Positions 1 to 6,535 of a stretch of DNA of 7,197 nucleotides are shown one piece after another. Numbering within the stretch: the stretch's first letter is position 1; every line of letters starts with the position of its first letter. The translations under genes were made by a program, and so were the position numbers. The DNA is taken from positions 1 to 7,197 of the forward strand of contig JAMBLL010000281.1 of the NCBI GenBank assembly GCA_023336765.1, given 5' to 3'. Under the pieces are notes generated by a model that saw only the letters and a program-made list of their open reading frames with translations, was not told the origin of the DNA and ran no database searches. This DNA comes from Actinomycetes bacterium (GTDB taxonomy: Bacteria > Actinomycetota > Acidimicrobiia > Spongiisociales > UBA5794).

Positions 1-64
1 GATGAGACACAAGAGAGACGCCTTCGCCTCACTCGTACGGCGGTTGGAGGCGGGGACGGCATGA
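1..64 (+). CDS. murD: UDP-N-acetylmuramoylalanine--D-glutamate ligase, C-terminal end (partial)
   Basis: Only the last 20 or so codons are present. The frame that stops at TGA 62-64 ends with RHKRDAFASLVRRLEAGTA. This fits the C-terminal helix of MurD, where a 'RGDAF..(L/A)VR.L' type segment closes the ligase domain. MurD adds D-glutamate to UDP-MurNAc-L-alanine in the cytoplasm. The call rests on this short resemblance and on position, since murD usually precedes ftsW in dcw clusters. The stop overlaps the ftsW start as ATGA. The catalytic part lies outside the window, so nothing can be said about whether the gene is intact. Confidence 0.65.
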   Translation, partial: MRHKRDAFASLVRRLEAGTA

Positions 65-1233
65 CTGATACGGCGATGAGACAGAAGAGAGAAGCAGCAG
101 CACGCCATCCGCGTACACTCGATCGGATCCGCTCATCGGGTGGCCGGAGGGCATCGATACTGCTCGTGATCGTTGCGATGCTGCTCATAATCGGACTTGG
201 CGCCATGTTGTCCGCATCGTCCGTCATTTCGATCTCCACCACCACGAGACAGTTCGACCTTTTCTCGAAGCAACTCCTGTGGGTCGGCTTGGGTGCTGCG
301 GCCCTCGTGGTGGCTGCGTTCATCCCATACAGTTTTTGGCAGAAGCTTGCCCTTCCCCTGTTCGTTGCAACGATCGCAGGGTTGCTGCTGACTGTTGCTG
401 TGGGTGATGAACGAGGCGGTGCATCGCGCTGGATCGAGGTTGGTCCGATAACGATCCAGGTCGCCGAATTCGCCAAGTTCGCGATCGTGGTGGTCCTTGC
501 GGCAATCCTCACGAAGAAGAAGGATCTCGTGGCCAACCTTTGGCACGTGATCATCCCCGTAGGTATCATCCTGGGATCGGTGTCGGTTCTTCTGTTGATG
601 CAACCGGACTTCGGGAACCTGCTCCTGGTTGTCGTCCCCGCGTTCATCATCCTGACAGCCTCGACGGTGCCCCTGCGCTACGTCTTCGGTCTGGGTGTCC
701 TGGGGATGATGACGATGTCCGCACTGGCGATGTCCGCACCGTATCGCAAGGACAGACTCTTGAGCTTCCTCGACCCGTTCGCCTCCGCCCAGGGTACGGG
801 ACTCCAGGCCGTGCAGAGCATGGTGGCATTGGGGTCTGGTGGATTCTTCGGTGTTGGCCTTGGCATGAGCAGAGCCCGGTGGTCATGGCTACCCAATGCA
901 CACACAGACTTCATCTTCGCCATCATTGGAGAAGAGACGGGATTCGCAGGGGCGATCATCGTCGTGACGTTGTTCGCGCTCTTTGGCGCGGTGGGCGTGT
1001 CGATCGCGTTCCGCGCCCCTGATCTCTTCAGCAGGTTGCTCGCTGTGGGAATCGTCTCGTGGTTGTCGGTTCAGGCCCTTATCAATATCGGCGGTGTCAT
1101 TGCGGTACTACCGATAACCGGAGTCCCACTGCCGTTCATCTCTGCGGGCGGCAACGCGATGCTCATCAACCTGTTCGCCGTTGGAGTCCTGATCAATATC
1201 GCCTTCGCACCTCCATCTGGCACCGAGTCGTGA
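61..1233 (+). CDS. ftsW: FtsW, septal SEDS-family peptidoglycan glycosyltransferase
   Basis: This is a 390-residue integral membrane protein of the SEDS family. It polymerises lipid II into glycan strands at the septum, normally with a class B penicillin-binding protein. About ten hydrophobic segments follow a basic N-terminal tail (residues 1-30). Family landmarks are GGASRWI (119-125), QPDFG (181-185), YRKDRLLSFLDPF (228-240), LGSGGFFGVGLG (257-268), LPNAHTDFIFAIIGEE (277-292) and ITGVPLPFISAGG (352-364). Asp283 in HTDF is the likely essential SEDS aspartate. ATG 61 is chosen because it overlaps the murD stop and GGAGG lies at 46-50. Two motifs depart from the usual form: QVAE (133-136) where QPSE is typical, and FISAGG where FISYGG is typical. 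RodA is the main alternative, but the dcw context favours FtsW. Confidence 0.95.
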   Translation: MTDTAMRQKREAAARHPRTLDRIRSSGGRRASILLVIVAMLLIIGLGAMLSASSVISISTTTRQFDLFSKQLLWVGLGAAALVVAAFIPYSFWQKLALPLFVATIAGLLLTVAVGDERGGASRWIEVGPITIQVAEFAKFAIVVVLAAILTKKKDLVANLWHVIIPVGIILGSVSVLLLMQPDFGNLLLVVVPAFIILTASTVPLRYVFGLGVLGMMTMSALAMSAPYRKDRLLSFLDPFASAQGTGLQAVQSMVALGSGGFFGVGLGMSRARWSWLPNAHTDFIFAIIGEETGFAGAIIVVTLFALFGAVGVSIAFRAPDLFSRLLAVGIVSWLSVQALINIGGVIAVLPITGVPLPFISAGGNAMLINLFAVGVLINIAFAPPSGTES

Positions 1234-2309
1234 GCGTCGGTATCGCCGCGGCGGGATCGGGCGGACACGTGTACCCCGCACTGGCCGTAGCCGATGTCCT
1301 GGTCGCACGGGGTATCCCCCAAGATGACATCATCTTCTTTGGGGGAGACAGGATGGAGTCTGACGTGATCCCTGCTGCGGGATATCCGTTCGTCCAGGTG
1401 GAGATCCATGGGATCCGCCGGTCGCTGTCGACGGACAATCTGACGCTTCCGTTGAAGATCCGAGCAGCGCGTAACGTGATCGCAGACACGATCGCAGATC
1501 GAAACATCGGAGCCATGGTCGTCTTCGGTGGTTACGTCGCAGGTCCAGCAGCCCTCGCTGCGAGCAAGACCGGGATTCCGCTGGTCGTCCATGAGGCCAA
1601 TGCCCAGCCGGGCGTGGCGAATCGTTTGATAGCGCGTCGGGCAGACACGGTGTTCGCATCGTACGCTCCGGCCCTGTCGAAACTCCCGATGGCTGAGATC
1701 GTCGGCAGTCCGCTGCGAGCGGCCTTCGGGGAGTTCAACAGAGACGAGATGAGGATGGCCGCGCGGGAACGGTACGGGGTCGGCCACGATGGGGTTGTAC
1801 TCGGTGTCGTGGGTGGAAGCCTTGGTGCAGGCGCACTCAACACGATCGCCCGTTCTCTTGCTTGTGATGATGAGAGAGGATTCGAGATCATTCATATCTG
1901 TGGGCGGGCGCACGCACAAGAGTTCGTCGCAGATTCACACGATGTGGACGGTTGGGTCGTGAAGGGATACGAAGACGACATGCCGATGCTCTATGCCGCC
2001 TCAGATCTCGTGCTCTCGAGGGGAGGGGCTATGACCGTCGCAGAACTCCATGCCACTCGCACCCCCGCTGTGGTCGTTCCGCTGCCAGCAGGGGGCGCCT
2101 ATCAGGGTTTGAATGCCATCGACGCAGTCGATGCGGGAGGATTCGTTGTGATAGACCAATCCGACACAGCGCAGATCCTCGATACTGTCAGATCGTTGCT
2201 CGATGACACTGACCGTCTTGGGGATATGTCGCGTTCCCTTGCGGACTCGCCTCATCTGTCCGCTGCCGCCATCGTTGCCGATCGTGTTCTGGAGGTGCAC
2301 CGTGGTTGA
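1230..2309 (+). CDS. murG: UDP-GlcNAc:undecaprenyl-pyrophosphoryl-MurNAc-pentapeptide GlcNAc transferase
   Basis: MurG is a peripheral membrane GT-B glycosyltransferase. It moves GlcNAc from UDP-GlcNAc onto lipid I to give lipid II, the substrate of FtsW. The protein is 359 residues, close to the family norm. The N-terminal acceptor domain starts with AAGSGGHVYPALAVA (6-20), the counterpart of the GGTGGH loop, followed by FGGYVAGPA (99-107) and HEANAQPG (121-128). The C-terminal donor domain shows GGSLGA (195-200), SRGGAMTVAE (263-272, Glu272 likely contacting the sugar nucleotide) and YQGLNA (291-296). The start is GTG 1230, which overlaps the ftsW stop as GTGA. The frame is open further upstream, but that would add residues before the conserved first loop, inside ftsW. 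No strong ribosome binding site is visible, so translation probably depends on coupling to ftsW. Tyr291 replaces the usual His of the HQ..NA motif. Confidence 0.96.
   Translation: MSVGIAAAGSGGHVYPALAVADVLVARGIPQDDIIFFGGDRMESDVIPAAGYPFVQVEIHGIRRSLSTDNLTLPLKIRAARNVIADTIADRNIGAMVVFGGYVAGPAALAASKTGIPLVVHEANAQPGVANRLIARRADTVFASYAPALSKLPMAEIVGSPLRAAFGEFNRDEMRMAARERYGVGHDGVVLGVVGGSLGAGALNTIARSLACDDERGFEIIHICGRAHAQEFVADSHDVDGWVVKGYEDDMPMLYAASDLVLSRGGAMTVAELHATRTPAVVVPLPAGGAYQGLNAIDAVDAGGFVVIDQSDTAQILDTVRSLLDDTDRLGDMSRSLADSPHLSAAAIVADRVLEVHRG
2291..2297 (+). promoter_or_regulatory. Ribosome binding site for murC (decides the start)
   Basis: GGAGGTG lies inside the 3' end of murG. It is six bases from GTG 2302 when measured from the GGAGG core. 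The other in-frame candidate, ATG 2314, would be 18 bases away, so the GTG is preferred. Confidence 0.65.
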
Positions 2310-3669
2310 CGACATGACGATTCCTCAGCGAGTTCACATCATCGGAGCAGGTGGTGCCGGGATGTCGGGCCTCGCAAAACTGCTCAGCCAACTCGGCCAC
2401 ACCGTATCTGGCTCCGATGTGAAACCAGGCCGCATGCTCGACTCGCTCAACGACGTTGGCATCACGACCTGGCTTGGCCACAGGCCAGACGCGATAAAGG
2501 GCGTCGACCTTGTCGTGGCATCTTCTGCTGTACCCGACAGAGACGCCGAACTCGCGGCGGCCCGTGCCCTGGGTATTGCAGTTTGGCGGCGGCCTGCCCT
2601 CCTGAGTGCCTTGACTGCACACCGTCATACGCTCGGTTTTGCAGGGACACACGGCAAGACGACATCAACCGCCCTGGCTGTGAGCGCCACGCGCTCGATG
2701 GGATTGAGCCCTTCGTTCATCGTTGGAGGTGAGATGATCGGCCTCAATACAGGCGCATCTCTCGGAACGGATGACCTCTTCCTCCTCGAGGCCGATGAGG
2801 CGTTCGGCACGTTCCGACATCTGAGCCTCGACGCTCTCCTGATCACCAACATCGAAGCTGACCACCTCGACCACTACGGGACAGTTTCGGCTCTCGAGGA
2901 CGCGTTCGCCCAGGTTGCTGGACGGGTTGTCGGCCCGAAGGTCGTGTGTGTTGATGACCCGGGCGTTCGCAGGCTTGCACAGACCGTCGAGGTGATCACC
3001 TACGGGTTCGCACCGGACGCGCAATGGAGGATCACCGATCTCAAGCATGATACGGGTGCGGTCTCGTTCCACCTCGAGGGTGCAGGAGATTCTGTTGATG
3101 TGATGCTGCCCAAGCCTGGTGAGCATCTTGCGTTGAACGCGGCCGGGGTTCTTGCGCTCCTTGGAGAGTCTGGCTTGGATGTCGCGGCGGCCGCTGCTGC
3201 TCTGGGCAACTTCAAGGGTGTTCGCCGGCGGTACGAGATCACCGCAGTGGTGGACGGGATCACGATCGTGGACGACTACGCCCATCACCCCACGGAGGTC
3301 GCAGCGACGATCGCCGCTGCCTCGACAGGATCCAGCGGAAACGTGATCGCAGTGTTCCAACCGCACAGGTACACGCGGACAGCCGATCTCGCACCCGAGT
3401 TCGGGGCACCGTTGGCACTGGCGGATCAGGTCATCGTGAGCGAGATCTACGCGGCAGGAGAGCGCCCGATCATCGGTGTTACCGGCAGACTTGTCTCCCA
3501 ATCTGTCGAGGCCGCAGGCGGGAACGTATCGTTCGTTCCCAGGCTGACAGATATCCCGGTCATCATCGCGGCGAGCGCGCAACGCGGAGACGTCGTCCTG
3601 CTTCTCGGCGCTGGCGACATCTCATCGATATCGCGAGACGTGGTTCTCGCGATCGAGACGGCGCGATGA
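2302..3669 (+). CDS. murC: UDP-N-acetylmuramate--L-alanine ligase
   Basis: MurC is the cytoplasmic ATP-dependent ligase that attaches L-alanine to UDP-MurNAc, the first step of the stem peptide. From GTG 2302 the protein has 455 residues, typical for the family. The N-terminal Rossmann-like domain has HIIGAGGAGMSGLAKLL (12-28). The central ATPase domain has the P-loop GTHGKTTST (115-123), the acidic motif EADEAFGTF (163-171) and TNIEADHLDHYG (182-193). The C-terminal domain has FKGVRRRYE (304-312), DDYAHHPTEV (324-333) and FQPHRYTRT (352-360). The DHLDHYG and HRYTRT motifs identify MurC rather than MurD, MurE or MurF. It overlaps murG by 8 bases and murB by 4. The acidic motif usually reads EADESD, so here Ala-Phe replaces Ser-Asp, while the conserved Glu166 is kept. 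Confidence 0.97.
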   Translation: MVDDMTIPQRVHIIGAGGAGMSGLAKLLSQLGHTVSGSDVKPGRMLDSLNDVGITTWLGHRPDAIKGVDLVVASSAVPDRDAELAAARALGIAVWRRPALLSALTAHRHTLGFAGTHGKTTSTALAVSATRSMGLSPSFIVGGEMIGLNTGASLGTDDLFLLEADEAFGTFRHLSLDALLITNIEADHLDHYGTVSALEDAFAQVAGRVVGPKVVCVDDPGVRRLAQTVEVITYGFAPDAQWRITDLKHDTGAVSFHLEGAGDSVDVMLPKPGEHLALNAAGVLALLGESGLDVAAAAAALGNFKGVRRRYEITAVVDGITIVDDYAHHPTEVAATIAAASTGSSGNVIAVFQPHRYTRTADLAPEFGAPLALADQVIVSEIYAAGERPIIGVTGRLVSQSVEAAGGNVSFVPRLTDIPVIIAASAQRGDVVLLLGAGDISSISRDVVLAIETAR

Positions 3670-4565
3670 TCGAGCATCCCACGATCGAGATCGATGTTCC
3701 TCTCGCACCGTTGACGACGTATAAGGTCGGGGGTCCCGCCGCGTACTTCGCTGAGCCCAACGACCTGTTGGATCTGCGTGATGTGCTCGAAGCCGTCGGT
3801 CCCGATATCCAGATCGTGGTCCTCGGCCGCGGCAGCAATGTCGTGATCTCCGACGACGGCATCGATGGTCTCGTGGTGAAGCTCGGACACTCCTTCCAGG
3901 CAGCGGCTATCTCTCGGGACGGATCGATCGTTGCTGGCGGAGGGATGCCGCTTCCGAAACTCGCGAGGTTCGCTGCTCAGGAGGGTCGTGGGGGACTCGG
4001 CTTCTACGTCGGGATACCCGGATCGGTTGGTGGCGCCGTGCGTATGAACGCCGGCGGCCACGGCGCCCAGACCGCGGACGTCCTAGATCACGCAGTTGTA
4101 CTCGACGCCAGGACCGCGGAGGTGGTCGAGATGACGCCCACCGAACTTGCGCTCTCGTACAGGCACTCCGGCCTCACTGACACCGACATCGTCGTTCAGG
4201 CAACGTACCACACGCACCCGGCCGACAAGGCCGCACTTGACCTTGAGTTGCGTGAGATCACGCGTTGGAGAAAAGACAATCAACCTGGTGGCACCCTCAA
4301 CGCAGGGAGCGTGTTCAAGAACCCGCCTGGTGATCACGCCGGAGCCATCATCGACCGAGTGGGGCTCAAAGGAGTCCGATTCGGTGCAGTTGCGGTGTCG
4401 GACGTGCACGCCAACTTCATGGTTGCCGCGAGTGACGCGACCGCCAGTGATATCTTCCGTTTCGTGTACAGGATCAAGGCCATTGTCAGGGACGAGACGG
4501 GGATCGATCTCGAACCTGAGATCAAGTTCCTTGGTGACTTCAGCTCGGTTGTGGCCCCACCATGA
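3666..4565 (+). CDS. murB: UDP-N-acetylenolpyruvoylglucosamine reductase
   Basis: MurB is an FAD-containing enzyme that uses NADPH to reduce UDP-GlcNAc-enolpyruvate to UDP-MurNAc, the substrate of MurC encoded just upstream. The FAD-binding part shows TTYKVGGPA (17-25), VLGRGSNVVISDDG (52-65) and GFYVGIPGSVGGAVRMNAGG (112-131). The substrate domain shows YRHS (165-168), LNAGSVFKNP (211-220, with Ser215 the likely proton donor), HANF (248-251) and LEPEIKFLG (282-290, supplying the catalytic Glu). At 299 residues, with a compact C-terminal domain, it looks like a type II MurB, though this was not tested by alignment. ATG 3666 overlaps the murC stop and ATG 4562 of ftsQ overlaps its own stop, both as ATGA. 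No strong ribosome binding site precedes it, which suggests coupling to murC. Confidence 0.96.
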   Translation: MIEHPTIEIDVPLAPLTTYKVGGPAAYFAEPNDLLDLRDVLEAVGPDIQIVVLGRGSNVVISDDGIDGLVVKLGHSFQAAAISRDGSIVAGGGMPLPKLARFAAQEGRGGLGFYVGIPGSVGGAVRMNAGGHGAQTADVLDHAVVLDARTAEVVEMTPTELALSYRHSGLTDTDIVVQATYHTHPADKAALDLELREITRWRKDNQPGGTLNAGSVFKNPPGDHAGAIIDRVGLKGVRFGAVAVSDVHANFMVAASDATASDIFRFVYRIKAIVRDETGIDLEPEIKFLGDFSSVVAPP

Positions 4566-5353
4566 CGACGATGGAACCTCGTGTTGCAGAAAGACGCCGG
4601 GGCGTATCCGAGGACAAGGCCAGACGTAGGCTTCGATGGATACTGGGAATCATCGGGCTGATAGCAGCTGTTGCGCTCGGGTTCTGGCTCATACGGAGTC
4701 CAGTGCTGTCGATATCGTCGATTACGGTCTCAGGAGCAGAGCTTTCTAACCCGCAAGCCGCCATCGACGACATGGGTGTCATCGTGGGTATCCCGACCAT
4801 CGATGTGGATGGAGGCGCCATCGGGCGCGCGATCGAGTCTGATCCATGGATCGACACCGTCGATGTTTCTGTCAGATGGCCCGGATCGGTGTCCGTTGTG
4901 GTGACGGAACACCGTGCGCTCGCACCCGCACGGGCCGGGGATGGCTGGGTCATGCTGTCCCGCAAGTCCACCGTTCTTGAACCTGTGGACGGGCCACAAG
5001 ACGGTGTGTTCATCGTCGACATCGACACGTCAGCTACCTCTGTCGGGCAGACCGTCGTGAGCCCGATGGTCCTCGGCGCGCTCGAATTCGGTTCTGCGCT
5101 ACGCCCCGACCTCGTCGGTGATGCCGTGTTGTCGGTCGATGGCGATGGCCTCGTCGTCACGGTCGATGGGCACATCGTGAGGCTCGGACGACCCATAGAT
5201 CTCGAGGAGAAAGCGCTCGTCCTTGCCGCGCTCCTCGACACAGAACTCGAAGAAGGAGCGGAGATCAATCTCATCGCTCCGACACGACCCGCGGTGTTCA
5301 TCGCACAGCCCGAGGAACTCGACCCTCAGCCTGTAGTTGAGGATGAGGAATAA
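4562..5353 (+). CDS. ftsQ: Cell division protein FtsQ (DivIB type)
   Basis: FtsQ is a single-pass membrane protein of the divisome. It binds FtsB and FtsL and helps bring FtsW and its penicillin-binding partner to the septum. The 263-residue product has a basic cytoplasmic N-terminus (ERRRGVSEDKARRRLR, 10-25) and one membrane segment at about 26-44. An extracytoplasmic POTRA domain follows at about 47-118 (SPVLSISSITVSGAE through the WPGSVSVVVTEHRALA stretch), and then the FtsQ/DivIB beta domain. WPGSVSVVVTEHRA is the most recognisable motif. The C-terminus is acidic (VVEDEE). ATG 4562 is chosen for its ATGA overlap with murB; ATG 4571 is possible and would remove three residues. Sequence identity in this family is low, so the call rests on topology, the POTRA pattern and its place before ftsZ. 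Confidence 0.92.
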   Translation: MTTMEPRVAERRRGVSEDKARRRLRWILGIIGLIAAVALGFWLIRSPVLSISSITVSGAELSNPQAAIDDMGVIVGIPTIDVDGGAIGRAIESDPWIDTVDVSVRWPGSVSVVVTEHRALAPARAGDGWVMLSRKSTVLEPVDGPQDGVFIVDIDTSATSVGQTVVSPMVLGALEFGSALRPDLVGDAVLSVDGDGLVVTVDGHIVRLGRPIDLEEKALVLAALLDTELEEGAEINLIAPTRPAVFIAQPEELDPQPVVEDEE

Positions 5354-5366
5354 GTACGACACAAAC

Positions 5367-5390
5367 CTCAACCTTGTGACTAAGGTTGGG
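5367..5390 (+). repeat. Inverted repeat in the ftsZ leader
   Basis: CCTCAACCT plus T does not quite fit one arm: the arms are nine bases each, at 5367-5375 and 5382-5390 (AAGGTTGGG), around the six-base loop GTGACT. Eight of the nine pairs are Watson-Crick and one is G-T. A second AACCTT at 5394-5399 could instead pair with AAGGTT (5382-5387) across GGGCAG, giving a shorter alternative stem. It could be an RNA hairpin or a DNA operator for a dimeric regulator; the sequence alone does not decide. Confidence 0.6.
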
Positions 5391-5403
5391 CAGAACCTTC
5401 GTT

Positions 5404-5410
5404 GGGAGGG
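5404..5410 (+). promoter_or_regulatory. Ribosome binding site for ftsZ (decides the start)
   Basis: GGGAGGG ends nine bases before ATG 5420. The other in-frame candidates fit worse: ATG 5411 touches the motif directly and TTG 5402 lies upstream of it. This is the strongest ribosome binding site in the window, consistent with the high cellular level of FtsZ. Confidence 0.75.
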
Positions 5411-5419
5411 ATGGATTTG

Positions 5420-6535
5420 ATGACAGAAACAAGCAATGGGCCACACACGTACCTGGCAGTGATCAAGGTGGTCGGTGTCGGTGGTGGCGGTGTTAATGCG
5501 GTGAACCGCATGATCGAAATGGGTGTTGGAGGCGTTGAATTCATCGCCATCAACACAGACGCGCAGGCGTTGCTCATGTCGGACGCCGATGTGAAGCTCG
5601 ATATTGGTCGTGAATCGACCCGCGGACTCGGCGCAGGCGCCAACCCCGAGGTCGGTCGCGAAGCTGCAGAAGAACACCGTGATGAGATCGAAGATGCTCT
5701 TGGTGGAGCCGACATGGTGTTCATCACTGCTGGTGAAGGTGGAGGCACAGGCACCGGAGGCGCACCAGTTGTAGCCGAGGTTGCCAGAGGCCTTGGTGCG
5801 CTCACCGTTGGCGTTGTTACCCGCCCGTTCGGCTTCGAAGGCCGCAGACGCAGCGTTCAGGCAGAGCAGGGTATCCAGTCCCTCAAGGCCGCTGTCGACA
5901 CGTTGATCATCATTCCGAACGAGAAGTTGCTTGAGATCGCAGACCCGACCACCCCGGTGGTCGAGGCTTTCGCCATGGCAGACGAGGTGCTTACTTCGGG
6001 TGTACGCGGCATCACAGAGCTCATCACGACGCCTGGCCTGATCAATGTCGACTTCGCAGATGTCAAGACGGTGATGTCCGATGCTGGCTCTGCCGTCATG
6101 GGTATCGGGATCAGTACCGGTGATTCACGGGCGCAACAGGCCGCTGAGAAGGCGATCTCCAGTCCGTTGCTCGAGACATCGATGGAAGGTGCACGAGGCG
6201 TGCTGCTCTCGATCGCAGGGCCGAGCGACATGACACTTCACGAGGTCAACACCGCCGCAACCCTTATCAGCGAACACTCCGATGCGGACGCGAACATCAT
6301 CTTCGGGTCGGTTATTGACGAAACTCTTGGCGACGAGATGCGCGTCACGGTGATCGCAGCCGGTTTCGACCGCGATCGCCGTACCAGTTACTCACCTCCC
6401 GTCGCTGGGCCTGCATCGGGCAGGATGCGTCCGCCAGGCAGCAGGGATCCCGGTGCGACGGGTGAGACTCCGGTCACGCCGAGGCCGAGCGGAGCCACCG
6501 ACGAGATGGATATTCCGGGCTTCGTCCAGGGATGA
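5420..6535 (+). CDS. ftsZ: Cell division protein FtsZ, tubulin-like GTPase
   Basis: FtsZ polymerises with GTP into the cytoplasmic Z ring that positions the divisome. From ATG 5420 the protein has 371 residues. The GTP-binding domain starts with YLAVIKVVGVGGGGVNAVNR (11-30), and the tubulin signature GEGGGTGTG is at 105-113. VVTRPFGFEGRRR (132-144) and IPNEKLLE (165-172) follow. The T7 catalytic loop is NVDFADVK (209-216), which completes the GTPase site of the neighbouring subunit, and the second domain ends near VIAAGFD (311-317). A Pro/Gly-rich linker (about 319-361) leads to the C-terminal peptide DEMDIPGFVQG (361-371), the likely docking site for partners such as SepF. The GEGGGTGTGGAP and ITTPGLINVDFADVK forms are typical of actinobacterial FtsZ. 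The terminal peptide lacks the basic last residues found in many homologues. Confidence 0.98.
   Translation: MTETSNGPHTYLAVIKVVGVGGGGVNAVNRMIEMGVGGVEFIAINTDAQALLMSDADVKLDIGRESTRGLGAGANPEVGREAAEEHRDEIEDALGGADMVFITAGEGGGTGTGGAPVVAEVARGLGALTVGVVTRPFGFEGRRRSVQAEQGIQSLKAAVDTLIIIPNEKLLEIADPTTPVVEAFAMADEVLTSGVRGITELITTPGLINVDFADVKTVMSDAGSAVMGIGISTGDSRAQQAAEKAISSPLLETSMEGARGVLLSIAGPSDMTLHEVNTAATLISEHSDADANIIFGSVIDETLGDEMRVTVIAAGFDRDRRTSYSPPVAGPASGRMRPPGSRDPGATGETPVTPRPSGATDEMDIPGFVQG

Larger units (their letters stand above)
5354..5419 (+). promoter_or_regulatory. ftsQ-ftsZ intergenic leader, probable control region of ftsZ
   Basis: This is the only non-coding stretch in the window. It is richer in A and T than the flanking genes and holds a dyad (5367-5390), a further copy of its half-site (5394-5399) and a strong ribosome binding site. 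In other actinobacteria ftsZ has its own promoters in or near this gap, so a promoter or mRNA leader element here is plausible. I cannot place a convincing -35/-10 pair. TAAGGT (5381-5386) fits a TANNNT -10 box but lacks a good partner. The dyad has no T-run after it, so it is not a typical intrinsic terminator. Confidence 0.5.

Noticed and set aside
1059..1229. Upstream extension of the murG frame to an ATG inside ftsW
   Set aside because: It would add 57 residues ahead of the conserved first loop of MurG and overlap ftsW deeply. GTG 1230 gives the family's usual N-terminus.
1071..1919. 282-codon open frame on the minus strand opposite ftsW and murG
   Set aside because: It lies wholly opposite two well-supported genes, its product is rich in Arg, Asp and His with no recognisable motif, and such shadows are common in G/C-rich coding DNA.
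2665..3582. 305-codon open frame on the minus strand opposite murC
   Set aside because: It is the longest antisense frame, but it mirrors murC codons, shows no domain or membrane pattern, and no promoter or ribosome binding site is apparent.
3651..3695. Cluster of GATCGAG heptamers at the murC-murB junction (3651, 3668, 3683, with a related GATCGAT at 3689)
   Set aside because: All copies are in coding sequence and encode Ile-Glu pairs with the favoured ATC and GAG codons, or arise by chance at the ATGATCGAG start. The spacing is irregular and GATCG is frequent throughout the window.
4540..5301. 253-codon minus-strand frame opposite ftsQ
   Set aside because: The product is Ser/Thr/Pro-rich and low in complexity, as expected from reading the reverse of GAC- and GTC-rich codons. 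ftsQ on the plus strand has clear topology and a POTRA pattern.
5367..5390. Intrinsic terminator between ftsQ and ftsZ
   Set aside because: The stem is followed by CAGAACC rather than a run of T, so it lacks the second half of a rho-independent terminator.
5099..5677. 192-codon minus-strand frame crossing the ftsQ-ftsZ gap
   Set aside because: It crosses the gap only because the gap is short and lacks stops in this frame. Its composition is typical of an antisense shadow and it resembles no known family.
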